Shown one piece after another: positions 23,712-35,392 of a stretch of 64,000 nucleotides of DNA. A model generated the notes under the pieces. That model was not told the DNA's origin, made no database searches, and saw only the letters and a list, made by a program, of their open reading frames with translations. The position numbers were made by a program, and so were the translations under genes. This DNA comes from Scytalidium lignicola (taxonomy: Eukaryota; Ascomycota; Leotiomycetes). Location: the NCBI GenBank assembly GCA_002812745.2, contig NCSJ02000112.1:62001-126000 (forward strand), in the 5' to 3' direction. Positions within the stretch are counted from its first letter, which is position 1. Every line of letters begins with the position of its first letter.

Positions 23712-25185
23712 TCAATTCCCGCCACCACTACGCAACATCTCGGCAACGTCAGCATCGAGCTCATCGTCACCTCCTAAATCAGGAAAATCATCGTCATTCA
23801 ATTTCCTCTTTTTAGCACTCCCACTACTAGCATTTATAGCGCTAGGTGGAGCATGATAAACAGATGGCACTGCTGTGGCAGTCGGAGTTTCTTCAAATGG
23901 TAGTCCTGCAAACTCAATCTGACTGATATGTGAGCTCTGATTAGTCTCAAGCTCAGGCTGAGAAATATCAGGTTCATCAGCATAACTGGGCGGAGTCAAT
24001 TCCTCCATTTCAGGGCGATCAGGCTCTGGTGCGGGAGTGATAGATGAATGGGACCCCTGTGTTGGGCTGCCATCCGCGCCAACGGGAGTACTGGGGTTGC
24101 TATTTGATGCAAAGCCGCGCATAATGCTGTCCTCAACATCCTTCTTCTTAGCGTCTATCTCAATCCGATGCGCTGAGAGCTGAGCTAGCTGAGATTCTTC
24201 AGAGCTAAGCGTGATACGATTTGTATCTAGTATTTTCTCAAGAGCCTCAATTAACACTTTACGTGCTTTAATGCTTTCGGCAACTGCTCCTTCGGCATTT
24301 GCTAAGGTTTTTAAAAGACCATTTAATCGAGCAGCATGCACAGGTGCTGATGGGACAGCAGCAGAAGGATCTGTAAGCCTCTCATAGTCTTGATTCGCTG
24401 CGTTTACAGAAGTCTTTGTAGACAAGACTAGCTTCGAGACTGTTTGCTGAGGAGCAACCAATAGTTCAAGCTCTTTCGGCACGGGGCTTGGATTCGAGGA
24501 AAATATAGAACTTCCAGCTCCACGTTTCCCAGAGGCCCGAGATTTGTCAAGTTCTACCTAGATCAGCGCAGTCCTCATAAGGTTTGCAGGCAAGCTTACC
24601 TTCAATTCTAGCTTCAATTGCTTCTTGAATTGGAATTTCAAATATCCTACGTTCCCTCCAAACTTCGACGACTCTTCGTAGTTTTGTTTGTATATCGTTC
24701 GAGGCTCCCTTATAAGCGATTGCCGTGGCTTCGGCAATGACAGGAGAGAAGGCAATAAGGAAGTCGTCTTTGCGCCGAGCTTTTGACTGTTGCACAACTT
24801 CTATAATGACAAATGATCAGTAACACGACAAAATCTAAAGTTTAGGCTCGCTTCATGGGGTATATGCGTAATTGTTTTGGTCATACTAACCATTTGCAAG
24901 GTAAACCAGATTCAGTCTCTTATTACTTGCTGAATCTCTAAGCCTAGACAGCCAGAGTTGGCCGGTTCGATCTGCGTGTCTCCTAAGCAAGTTGATATCA
25001 GTACAAATAACTTCATGGTGAAAGGAGTAATATCTATACCTGTGAAACATTATCCATTGGGCGACGGTGACCTTGTATGTATTAGTTTATGCATAATAAG
25101 TAGAAGAGAATGAACCTACAATGCTTTCCTGCGTCTCATTGAGGGCTGAGAGCTTCGCAAGTACAGCATCATCCGTATAAGCCAT
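23712..25185 (-). CDS. RTT103: RTT103-like CID protein (RNA Pol II termination)
   Basis: Five exons, 25185-25120, 25071-25040, 24982-24891, 24800-24600 and 24553-23712, 410 aa. The N-terminal 135 residues form a CTD-interacting domain: MAYTDDAVLAKLSALNETQESI, AQWIMFHRRHADR, LNLVYLANEVVQQSKARRKDDF and VVEVWRERRIFE. This domain binds phosphorylated Pol II CTD; Rtt103 couples it to Rat1-dependent termination. A helical, probably coiled-coil segment (about 190-260) follows, then a disordered acidic tail with a KKRK cluster. The last intron uses the second of two nearby acceptors (GGTAG), needed for frame. It is divergent from the clathrin light chain gene with 396 bp between. Confidence 0.88.
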
Positions 25186-25581
25186 CTTACTCAAGAACGG
25201 TGTTCTTTTAGTTAGACGCGGAAAATGACAAGTAATCACTGCTTTGCTAGCTTGTTGTTCTACAAGTGGAGGTTGAAACACACAAGAGTCGTTGAAAACA
25301 AGCCAGACCAAGCAATGGTCTTATGGACCACTGATGTAGCTCCAAAACGCCTTTGCGAATAATTTTCAAAGTGCGATGTGCATCATGGGTAAACTTATTA
25401 CGGTTTCAAGTGAAGAATTTAAGATAGCTTTACACACGCGCGACTTGTAGCACAGTAAATAGTATGCCTTGTCTCGGCAAATTCCGTTGCCGCACCTCCT
25501 AGAGTTGACCTTACAATACCTACAGGGAGACTACAAATCTAACAGATCTCACCAACAGATACCCATACATAACTTTCCAAC
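25186..25581. promoter_or_regulatory. divergent promoter, RTT103 / clathrin light chain
   Basis: 396 bp between two start codons, with no CCAAT-class element clearly seen. Part is covered by chance ORFs. Confidence 0.4.
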
Positions 25582-26427
25582 ATGGCGGACAGATTCCCAT
25601 CCCTTGAGGAGTTTGATTCTGGAGGTAAAATTGATGGTCTCCATTATGATTTATTTTGTTGCCTATGCTGACGTTTCCCCAGCTGCTGAAGTACCAGGAA
25701 ATGCTGCATTCAGCGGAACTGGCGCTGGTGATGATTTCTTAACACGAGAGAAAGCGCTGCTAGGTGATGATGCGAATCAATTCGCAACGGGCAATGAAAA
25801 TCAAGTAACAATAGAGGATGGCGAGGAGGATCTTCTGGGCGGAGGTTCGGGGGCCCCAGAGATTACAGATTTCGAGAGCTCTTTCCCAGCTATTGATACA
25901 CGAAACGAGGTATTATTTCCCGAAATTCCCTTCACCATCTTCTTTTTTTACATGGTCGCATTACTGATTCCGATCGATAGGCTGTTGCGCCAGGTGGCTC
26001 GATCACAGGCCTTTCAACTTACCAACCGAGTTATCAAGCACACGTAGAAGATGAAGAAGAACCGGAGGTCATCAAGCAATGGCGCGAACGCCGAGATCTT
26101 GCTCTTCAGGACCGCACCGAGCGATCCCAGCAAAGAAAAGAGGAGACAATCAAGGCCGCGCAACAAAATATTGATGATTTCTATGAGAACTATAACACCA
26201 AGAAGGAGAAGATGATTGCTCAGACTCGCCGTGAAGCAGAAGAATTTCTGGACAGTCGAGAAGACACTTCTGCGGGTGGAACCAGCTGGGAGCGAATTGC
26301 CAAGCTGGTAGATTTGAGTGGTAAAGGGGTTAAGGGTGGTGCTAGCGGCACTGGAAAGGAGAAGTTCAGGGAATTGTTGCTTAGCTTGAAGAAGGATGAG
26401 AAGGCTCCAGGCGCAACAGGCTATTAA
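25582..26427 (+). CDS. CLC1: clathrin light chain
   Basis: Three exons, 25582-25624, 25683-25909 and 25981-26427, 238 aa. The N-terminus MADRFPSLEEFDSG is the typical fungal start with an acidic EED motif nearby. The acidic N-terminal third (TIEDGEEDLLGG, FESSFP) is followed by a long heptad-rich helix beginning EEPEVIKQWRERRD, which docks on the clathrin heavy chain. The C-terminus carries a conserved SWERIAKLVDLS segment and a basic KFRELLLSLKKDE end. The protein regulates coat assembly on Golgi and endocytic vesicles. Exon 1 encodes only 14 residues. Confidence 0.93.
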
Positions 26428-26695
26428 TATTTTTTGGGAGTTATCATATTGCTTTCAGACTGTATTACTGTGCCTTGCCTGATGTAAATTCTTTCAGTAC
26501 TTGTTCGTCCGGTGGGTAGGGAAAATTGGGGCGTTAACAACAAAGCATAAATCATGCTAACTTAGTGCTTCCGAAGCGTTGTTTTGCGTGAGGAGCATAT
26601 ATATACCATGTGTTATGTGATATTCTAAGAAGGTTCATGTCTTTACAGATGTGGTCCGTTCGTCAAGATGCGCTCAATCGATGATTACCTAAACA

Positions 26696-28367
26696 TCATT
26701 CAGGGTCAGAAGCATACTCCTCCGAGAGCTTTGCTGACGCCTTTTCTTGTTGTTCTCTTTCCTGCTTCTCAAATTGCTTCAATGCTTCTTGACCCTCCTC
26801 AGTTGTTGCATCGATAATCTGTTCCTCGAGAGATAACATGCCGCCCTACAGAACGATTGTCAGTTTTTGAAACTTCACATACACAAATATCAGTACATAC
26901 TTCACTTAGCTTCCCTACAATCTCCTCAGCCTCCTCCACACTCATCTTGCCCAAGACTTTGTTTACTTCATCTAAGCTTCCACTTTCAAGCGCTCTCTGC
27001 AATCCGGGAGGGAATGCTTCAAAAATCTTCCTGGCCTCAATCTCTGCTGGATCTTCACTTGTCTTTGGTGGGATCTTAATATTTATCGTCGTACCCGGAT
27101 CCACCGCATGAAGTTGGATTTGTTCTACGCCACCCGATCCATCTGCATCCTCATTCGCTCTTTGCTTTTCAATTTCCTTTGTCCTTTCCTTGATTCTTGT
27201 ATATGTCGAGTTGACATCATCCAAAAAGACCTTCTGAGCTTGGTGTCCTGGAGTAGTGATACGTTTGAAGAATAGGCCCACACCATCTCGTCCCAACGCT
27301 CTACAATATTGAAGGAGCAATGCTTGGTGTACACACTGTCTTGCAGAATCATCCTTCTTTTCTAGTGAATAATTGAAGGCTAAAACAAGTAAGCCATCCG
27401 TTTCCTTTTCGGCGAGAACTTCTGGGTTTTCCGATATGAATTGCAAATCTGTACGATAATCTCCTATCTTGATACGTGCAAATTTCTTGCCCAGTTCAGA
27501 CGCTTCTACTTCAGCATCATCATCATCATCGGCGGCGGCTATAGGTTCATCTACGTCAGCATCGCCACTAGACGATTGTTCGCCTTCCCGGCTGACAGCG
27601 CTTGGATTCAACAGCGTTACTTCCTTCACTTGCTGCTCCTTAACTGGCTTCTTTCCCTCTGATACAAGTTCATTCTTGGGTTTCGAAATCATGGAGCTAT
27701 CAAAGCCTGTATGTATATCCTCGCTCGTGATCTTTTTGCGCTCTTCCAGTTCGAGCTGCTCCAATTGGAACTTAAGCTGCGTTTGTAGATCTTTGACTTT
27801 AGCTTGATGAGTTTCAACTTCCTTTATATATGACTCGAATCGATTCGGGGAGTTTTCTTCGTCCACCTTTGCCTTAACCTGATCTACCAACGAGGCCATC
27901 ATCTTAGAATAAGACGGAAGCTCTTTCTCTTGTGTATGAACACCTTCTGGTGGAGGTGGAGGTTGGTCCTCGCTAGGGTCTCCAACGGATTCCATTATTG
28001 CCTGAAAGATTAATTCATCTGGATTCCGGCTCTCCCCTTCAGACTTATGGGACTGCAGGGCAGTAAGAAGAGCGTTGATGCGCTTGAGCAGGCCATCATT
28101 GATAACCCGTTCATACTTATACGTTTCAATTTTATGTTTCCGTTCCAGGCGCTGCTGATGAATCTGATTTTGTTTTGCACGTATGAAAGACCTTTTGTCA
28201 ACGTTGGGGTGGACCTCAATGTCCGAGTCGTCACTCAACTCGAGGGCGTCCTAAAATTGTCAGCCTTGGGCTTCAGCCTGATCACCGGAACTCGGCCACG
28301 GGAGAATTGGTGAGGAATGGAAAAGAAATATAAATTTACATACCCACTTGCTATAGTCAACAGGCAT
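26696..28367 (-). CDS. CDC37: Hsp90 co-chaperone Cdc37
   Basis: Three exons, 28367-28344, 28250-26901 and 26845-26696, 507 aa. It begins MPVDYSKWDALELSDDSDIE, the signature kinase-binding N-terminus with its CK2-site Ser (DSD). A basic helix follows (QNQIHQQRLERKHKIE), then a coiled-coil region, an Asp-rich spacer (ADDDDDAEVEAS), and the Hsp90-binding middle domain with C-terminal helices. Cdc37 delivers client kinases to Hsp90. The first exon encodes eight residues. The last intron is 55 bp and the last exon ends SEEYASDPE. Confidence 0.95.
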
Positions 28368-28819
28368 CTTAATCGCCGTATCTAATCTTTATCCTCGAGG
28401 AAGGGGCAATTTTCGAGCAATGAAAAGGCTATCGAAGAAGTTGAGCGAACTTCATCGAGTTTCTCGTGACAGGTGATTGAGGATGCCCCACAAACGTAAG
28501 GCACAATTATACCAGCCAATCATCTCTGCGTAACCTATTGACCGGGGTAGTCCGCCCTAAGACGTCTGTGCAGATGCACTTGAACTGTTTCGGAATAATT
28601 ACGACCGGCAAATTGCTTTTTCCGAGTGGTAGCTTCCGTCATCGCTCGCTAGCACGCTAAACTCTCTTTCTCAAGGATGATAATTTGATAGCGGCCAAGC
28701 AAACGACACTTACAACCATCCAACGCGACAATGATCACTCGACAAAGCTACAGTTCTCGCCATCCCCGATGATATTGACGACTCCTTAACACCATTGCTA
28801 CACGGATACATTCGCGGCA
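28368..28819. promoter_or_regulatory. shared CDC37 / MDL1-like promoter with CCAAT box
   Basis: 452 bp between divergent start codons. CAGCCAATC at 28513-28521 is the same 9-mer found in the PPR/COX7 promoter. GAA/TTC trinucleotides occur at 28431-28465 but not in regular heat-shock-element spacing. Confidence 0.45.
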
Positions 28820-31213
28820 ATGCAGTCGGCAGGAGTACTCCAGCGATATGTATTGAGGACGTCAATGTACGAGCTAGCTTCCAAGCAGCTCTCTCCCTCA
28901 AGATTTACCGCGGATGTTGGTCGGTTGGCTTCCACATCCCCATTTCCTTTCCTCAGAACACAGCATACAGCAGCTATAGAATGCGCGAAGCCATTCCGCG
29001 CTGAATTGCACAAGCCGTCAGCACTCCTTTCACAACTTCGCCAGCACCCACCTGCTTCTTCACCGTGGCTGTCACCAGTCTCACAGCTACGCCAATTTCA
29101 TAAAACATCAGTCTTTCGAGAAACTTACAAGAATACGGACAGGCAGGACCTAATAGAAAAGGAAAAGGCACGCCGCCAGGAAGAAGAAGAAGACAGGTTA
29201 GACGAAGAACATGCCGGATTCCACAAAAGTGAAAAGGCCGCTCGGGCCGCGCAAGTAAATCTGAGTGCGAGATTGCAAAGTTCTGGAAAGCCGCTTAGCA
29301 ATACAGCGGGATTTGGGGAGATATGGAGATTGATCAAAGTTGCGAAGCCGGAAGCTAGATGGATGGCTTTAGCATTCGTCTTTCTCTTGATATCCTCATC
29401 AATTACGATGTCCATACCATTCTCGATTGGAAAAATTCTGGACTTGGCGACCAAAGATGAATCGAAAAGTGGAGGCAAGCTTTTTGGCTTGGATATAGGA
29501 CAGTTCTTTGCCGCTCTTGCAATTGTTTTGACCTTTGGCGCCGCCGCAAACTACGGACGAATCATTATTCTACGTCTTGTAGGAGAGCGTATTGTAGCCA
29601 GGCTTCGGTCTCAACTCTTCAGACGAACCTATGTACAAAATGCAGAGTTCTTCGATGCAAATCGAGTTGGAGATCTAATCTCGCGACTGAGTTCTGACAC
29701 AGTGATTGTTGGCAAGAGTATAACACAAAATCTCTCAGATGGTCTCCGAGCTCTTGTGAGCGGTGCTGCCGGCTTCACAGCCATGGCTTGGGTCAGCTTG
29801 AAGCTCACTGGACTTCTCTGCTTGATGTTTCCACCTATAGCTATCGGTGCCTTTTTCTACGGGAGAATGATCCGGAACCTCAGCCGGAAAATACAACGGA
29901 ATTTGGGAACAGCAACCAAAATTGCGGAGGAGAGACTCGGAAATGTTCGGACGAGTCAAGCATTTGCTGGTGAGGCCCAAGAAGTGGGGAGATACAATAA
30001 TCAGGTCAAGAGGATTTTCGCTCTAGGTAGGAAGGAGGCGATTTTAAGTGCAACTTTTTTCAGTTCTACCGGATTTGTCGGCAATATGACGGTTCTTGCC
30101 TTGCTCTACACTGGTGGATCTATGGTTAAGAGCGGAGTCATAAGCATCGGAGATTTAACATCTTTCCTTATGTATACGGCCTACGCAGGCTCAAGCTTAT
30201 TTGGTCTTTCTAGCTTCTACTCCGAACTTATGAAGGGTGTCGGAGCAGCCAGTCGTTTATTTGAGCTTCAAGATCGAAAGCCAACGATTCCAGCGACAGT
30301 AGGTGTAAAAGTCAAATCTGCACGGGGTCCTATAAAGTTCACCAACGTTTCCTTTGCTTATCCCACACGGCCTGCGGTCCCTATCTTCCAAGGACTGGAC
30401 TTCGAAATTCCCTCTGGTACAAATGTTGCTATTGTGGGTCCCAGTGGTGGAGGGAAATCTACTATAGCATCATTGCTTTTACGATTCTATGATGCGACTG
30501 AAGGGGCAATCTCGATCAACGGGGTAGACATTTCAAAGATGAATGCGAAATCTCTTCGCCGCCGTGTCGGTATGGTTGGTCAAGAACCAGTGCTGTTTTC
30601 AGGCTCCATTGCTGAGAATATCGCATATGGAAAGCCCCATGCTTCGCGAGCAGAGATAATAGCAGCTGCACGAAAATCAAACTGCCAATTTATTAGTGAT
30701 TTCCCCGATGGCCTAGACACACAAGTAGGAACCCGAGGTACTCAACTTTCAGGAGGGCAAAAGCAACGAATCGCTATTGCACGTGCACTACTCAAAAATC
30801 CCGACATTCTCATCCTTGATGAGGCGACATCTGCTCTAGATGCAGAATCCGAAACTCTAGTGAACTCGGCTTTGGCGGCCCTCCTTAAAGGTCAGAATAC
30901 GACAATTTCGATAGCACACCGTTTGTCCACAATTAAACGGTCAGATCACATCATTGTTCTCTCGAATGATGGGAAGGTTGCTGAGACTGGAACCTATGCT
31001 GCGCTATCTGCCAACCATGAATCCGCTTTCTCCAGATTGATGGAGTGGCAGATGAGTGGTGGAGATGCAGCAGATCATAGGGCGGTAGAACCTGAAGGGC
31101 ATCTAACAGAAACAGAAGAAATAGAGGACGAGCTAGTGAGGATGGATGAAGACGCTCAAGATGTTGACACTAAAGAAGGCACGGACAAGGCGAAGAAGCA
31201 AGATCAGAAATAA
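28820..31213 (+). CDS. MDL1: mitochondrial ABC half transporter, MDL1/ABCB10 type
   Basis: A single exon of 797 aa. The N-terminus is long, basic and Ser-rich with hardly any acidic residues for the first 90 residues, like a mitochondrial presequence. An ABC type-I transmembrane domain occupies about residues 180-470 (ALAFVFLLISSSITMSIPFS and others). The nucleotide-binding domain has Walker A GPSGGGKST (about 539), signature LSGGQKQR (about 643), Walker B ILILDEATSALD and H-loop IAHRLS. The IGKILDLATKDE and NLSDGLRALVSG segments resemble Mdl1, an inner-membrane peptide exporter; Mdl2 or another ABCB half transporter is the alternative. The tail is acidic and Lys-rich. It is divergent from CDC37. 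Confidence 0.88.
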   Translation: MQSAGVLQRYVLRTSMYELASKQLSPSRFTADVGRLASTSPFPFLRTQHTAAIECAKPFRAELHKPSALLSQLRQHPPASSPWLSPVSQLRQFHKTSVFRETYKNTDRQDLIEKEKARRQEEEEDRLDEEHAGFHKSEKAARAAQVNLSARLQSSGKPLSNTAGFGEIWRLIKVAKPEARWMALAFVFLLISSSITMSIPFSIGKILDLATKDESKSGGKLFGLDIGQFFAALAIVLTFGAAANYGRIIILRLVGERIVARLRSQLFRRTYVQNAEFFDANRVGDLISRLSSDTVIVGKSITQNLSDGLRALVSGAAGFTAMAWVSLKLTGLLCLMFPPIAIGAFFYGRMIRNLSRKIQRNLGTATKIAEERLGNVRTSQAFAGEAQEVGRYNNQVKRIFALGRKEAILSATFFSSTGFVGNMTVLALLYTGGSMVKSGVISIGDLTSFLMYTAYAGSSLFGLSSFYSELMKGVGAASRLFELQDRKPTIPATVGVKVKSARGPIKFTNVSFAYPTRPAVPIFQGLDFEIPSGTNVAIVGPSGGGKSTIASLLLRFYDATEGAISINGVDISKMNAKSLRRRVGMVGQEPVLFSGSIAENIAYGKPHASRAEIIAAARKSNCQFISDFPDGLDTQVGTRGTQLSGGQKQRIAIARALLKNPDILILDEATSALDAESETLVNSALAALLKGQNTTISIAHRLSTIKRSDHIIVLSNDGKVAETGTYAALSANHESAFSRLMEWQMSGGDAADHRAVEPEGHLTETEEIEDELVRMDEDAQDVDTKEGTDKAKKQDQK

Positions 31214-32252
31214 CTGATCAACAAGAATACCCATATTTTAGATACCATGGGGGGCTTTCAATGAAACCCAGCATAATTGAATATAGAAAACACAAACCAC
31301 TGTACTTACGGGAGGATACAACGCATTATCAGGGTTGGGACTTATAGATGGGCTAAATGTGTAATGTACTCCGCTCGACTAATTCCGAGAATTGAATTCA
31401 AACTATATAATGATCTCCTCTCCGTCTTGAAATGTCAACGAAGTGAGAATAACGTGATTCATGTCGAGCTACTACGAACCTCTGGGAATATTATCCGCTA
31501 ACTTTATAAAGATATATTATAAAAATACCCAAACATACTTGATATTGTTGTCTATGTTTCCAAAAATTGCTCAGTTTAAACCACGCGTATTACACATAAT
31601 AACTTTAAAAGCATCGCCAAACTAGATTGTCTCACAAATAGAGAAGACAGTCCAGCTTTATTTTAGGTACCCATGAAGTTTTAGAGCTGTCGAAATGTTA
31701 AAGTTATGCTTTGAGACTACAGTTACTTTGATGTCTATAGATGTCTTTAGCAGATAGCATGCCCAGGTTAATACCGAAAGTAATTAAGAAGCATGAGGTG
31801 GGAACCTTAGACAGGTCGGTTGTTTGACTGCCAATGACATTAAATAGCTTTGAAGGTACCCCTTAATTTAAAAATTGGGTAATTTTCACACATAGCGCTT
31901 TCAACAGTCCAATTCAATATAATGGTTCAAAAATATGGCTAGTATTATATCGTGTATGGGTGTTTAAATAATTGTATGTTTTAACTTAAGGCTCCACTTA
32001 AATTAGACGCCGCTAGAATAATATCTAATCCTCTTGATTCTATCTTCGATAATATTCCAACTATAGTGTAGGTCATCACGATATATTCTCACAAAGTACG
32101 TTATTATATCTTAAAACAAGGAATTCGTTGGTAAATTCTTCCATCTCTATTTAATGTAATACAGAAGTTCATAATCAGAAGTATCGAACAGGGTGCTGAA
32201 ATAATCACTCCATATCAATCCTATAACATTGGCTCATCAGTCATTGCTGGGC
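31214..32252. other. AT-rich convergent intergenic region
   Basis: 1.04 kb between the 3' ends of MDL1-like and CLC genes. Very AT-rich, with no gene, long repeat or RNA motif recognised. Confidence 0.55.
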
Positions 32253-35140
32253 TTAATGGCAAAGTTGAATCACTTTGCGGCCGGCACTTAGTAAACCCCT
32301 TTCTTCACCGTGACCTTCCTCCCTAGTAATACCGGTATTTGGACTTAGTCCATCTTCGTTGCTCGTCCTCCTAGTTTCCTCAGCGCCGTTCAGGATATAC
32401 CCCACGTCTTTCTTTGTCAGAAGCCCTTGCAAAACCCCCTTGTCGACGAAAAGTATGTAGCGAAGACCCAACCTCTGGAAATAATTCGCAGTAAGTAAGA
32501 GGTTGGAGCGAGAAGGTAGAGTAATAGGTGTCTGATCCATCCAAGTTCGCAAGTCAAGTGTGGATCGAGGATCGGCAAGTGGCTGGTGAGAGAAGAAGAC
32601 CTCTGTTTCCGGTGGCAGGGACTGAGGCGGTGCAGTCGAGGTGTGGAGGTTATAAGCAAGTTCCGCTCGAGAAATATAGCCTAAAAGAATAGCTTCCCGT
32701 GGGTCAGAGATTACCGGAAAGCCTCGAAAAGAAGTTGTTGTAAGAATATTTTGAAGCGACTCAATAGTGTGACCGGTCGCAGTTAGCACTACAAGATCCT
32801 CAATACGTGTCATAACTTGGCTTGCAGGAATATCGGGTATCGGCGTTTCGTCACTATTGTCTAGGAAGGGGTACTCGTTGAAGTGAATCCAGCTCTCATA
32901 AATACCACGTCTTCCAAAAGCATCACCAACCCACTTACTGACCATCACGGCAACCATTATTGGTAGAACATAAGTTAAGGCTCCAGTCAGTTCGAAAGTT
33001 ATCACCACAATCGAAACTGTTATGCGCGTAACTCCTGCAAGAGCAGCCGCAGCTCCAATAATTGCATATGTTCCAGGTGTGATGCAAGGCAGGTCTGGAA
33101 CACAAGAATTGAAGAGTATGAAATTCGGATAATTCTGGACCCAAATTTCCATAATTATGCCAACTGCTCGTCCAAAAAGAGCACCCACAGCCATAGATGG
33201 CAGGATGATACCAGCAGGTATTTGCAAGCCAAAAGTTATCGATGCAAGAAAGAACCCTAAAACTGCTGCGAGAAGCAGCAAGAATATGGTGTCGCCCGTT
33301 GCGGCTCCAGTTTTGCAGAGCCCAAACTGATCGTCTAGGACCTTTGAGCATTCTGCGAAGAGAGAGTAAACCAGCTCTGATGATTGAGCCCGCATATAAT
33401 AGTTCGGATAATTTATCAAGGCAGTCAGGAGTGCTACAATCAAGACCTGGGTAATTGGGCCTGGTAGCCAAGAGGCTGACTTCTTCCACTGCGCAACTTT
33501 CATGTTTAGCTTCACAAATAAACCCCCATATATACCCTATAGTCTAGTCAGTAAGGAGAAATAGGAGCATCCAAGACACCACACATACACCTAAAATACC
33601 CAAAAGAGCGTACGGTATTAGTTCAAATGCGTGCCAATCAGTATTATAGGTGACTTGATATAGAACGAGCTTTCCGCTACGAAAAGGGTCAAAAGCTTGC
33701 AAGGTAACTGCAGCAGTCATCGCACAGACAAAGCTTTGCCACATCGTTTTGTCTGGAAAATAATAGGAAAGTTGCTGAGACATGATCAGTATAAATTGAA
33801 AAGCTAACTGTCCAATGACTTACTTCTAGACTGAAAAGAACTCCTCCAATTGGGGAACCAAAGGCAACTGATATTCCAGCCGCCGCAGCTGCAGACAGAA
33901 CCTCTCGTTTTCGTGCTGCGAAGAGTTAGCATAAATAATGGTGAGGCTAGATTTCCTCATACCTTCGTTCCCATTGATATTACTGAATAACTTTATAAAT
34001 AAATTTGAGCAGCAGCATGCCACATGTACAAGTGGCCCTTCCTTTCCGAGCCACATTCCCGATGCAACTGCAAGACACTAGTGCCGGCTTAATACATAGC
34101 ATATCATATGACATGAGAACTAAGAAAACATACCAATCCTAATGATTTAACCACTAATGTCCACATCCCAAGAAAACGCCGAATTACGAAGCCTCCAAGA
34201 ACCGTCTTGATCTCAGGGATACCACTCTGCTTCGCATATGGTGCATATTCCATCACCAAGCTACTAGCACAAAGAGCAAAAACAACCTGAAACGTAAGAA
34301 AGTTAGTCACTGTAAAAATATGCCGGACTAGAATCATACCGAAAATATAATGAAAAAGAAATACTCTATAAACCATGTTCCGCCTGTGGATGTAATATGA
34401 ACCGCCCGACTCCAGGGAACCCAATCTCGACATTGCGCCAACTCGTTATACCCAAAACAACAAAAGTACTTATTTAAATAGAAATGACCACCATCAAGGC
34501 CAGCTGAGCAGTAGCCAGTCTTCAAGTCTGCCAGCCAATCACTCGCTACGTCAATACTGGCTGCAAGTGTACCAGTAAGGATGCCTGTCAGAATCAAAAT
34601 CACCCAGACTTGACTTGCATCTGCAAACTGCCGCGCATACCCAAGGAGTCCTCTAGCACCTAATGATAAAGACCGCAACCGCTGTCGCTCCTTTGTATAT
34701 TCGAAAATCCAATCAATAGCTGTTAGATCATCGTATCCTACTCTTCGTCCAGGTCCCTCCACATACCAATCTAACGGGCCGCCGTCTTTTTGATTGGAAT
34801 TATAAGTTGTTCCGATACCGCCGCTCAAATTGTATATCCCATCAGAGCGTTCTTCGTTCGCGTTCATAGCTCCGAGACTGGGAGGTGAGGCAGACTCCCC
34901 TCCAGAAGGCTCACTGCCAGAAAATATGGACAGAAATCGAAGTCCGACTGTGGATTTCTTCTTTCGTTTGAAGGATACCATATCCTCGTAAGGGGAATCA
35001 TCTGCTAGCAGTGCCTGCTCACCAGGGTGACTTGCGACAGGGCTATCTGCATCATTTGGGATAACCAGAGGGTCTGGTGGGCGTTGACTTGATGATGATT
35101 GCTCTGTGAGTAAGGAAGGAGCCGCAGACGAGCTTGCCAT
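32253..35140 (-). CDS. CLC-type chloride channel / Cl-/H+ exchanger
   Basis: Six exons: 35140-34340, 34286-34134, 34077-33963, 33915-33824, 33774-33589 and 33536-32253; 876 aa. Anion-selectivity motifs are present: KQSGIPEIK (GSGIP region; the first Gly is Gln, as I recall is usual in one fungal CLC subgroup), [13 protein letters not shown] with the gating Glu, and [12 protein letters not shown]. Many hydrophobic helices follow. Two C-terminal CBS domains (about residues 640-860) are visible as [11 protein letters not shown] and [21 protein letters not shown]. The disordered N-terminus of about 150 residues is Ser-rich. It belongs to intracellular/plasma-membrane CLCs related to yeast Gef1. 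Divergent from the neurochondrin-like gene with 252 bp between. Confidence 0.92.
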
Positions 35141-35392
35141 ATCTTAAGCTTATAGAATCGACACTTCCCGCGACATCTTCACCACTGAATAACTTCCATT
35201 CCAGTTTCAAGATTAGACTCCTCGATTAGACAGCTTGCGGAGAATCTCGGTAAATAAATTTTCCGGTTCTACAAAGCTCCAACGCGCTTAAATGTCATGC
35301 GTCTACGAAGCAGAAGTAGCTCAGTTAAAGAGTGATATAAAAGGTGTTTGAATTTAATCCTACTGAATACAAAAGCTCTGTTGACCTTCAGT

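Noticed and set aside
28431..28465. heat-shock element upstream of CDC37
   Set aside because: GAA/TTC units are present but their spacing does not fit nGAAnnTTCnnGAAn.
35316..35390. tRNA A-box-like sequence (TAGCTCAGTTAAAGAG)
   Set aside because: No matching B box, acceptor stem or cloverleaf follows at the right distance; it lies in the CLC/neurochondrin promoter.
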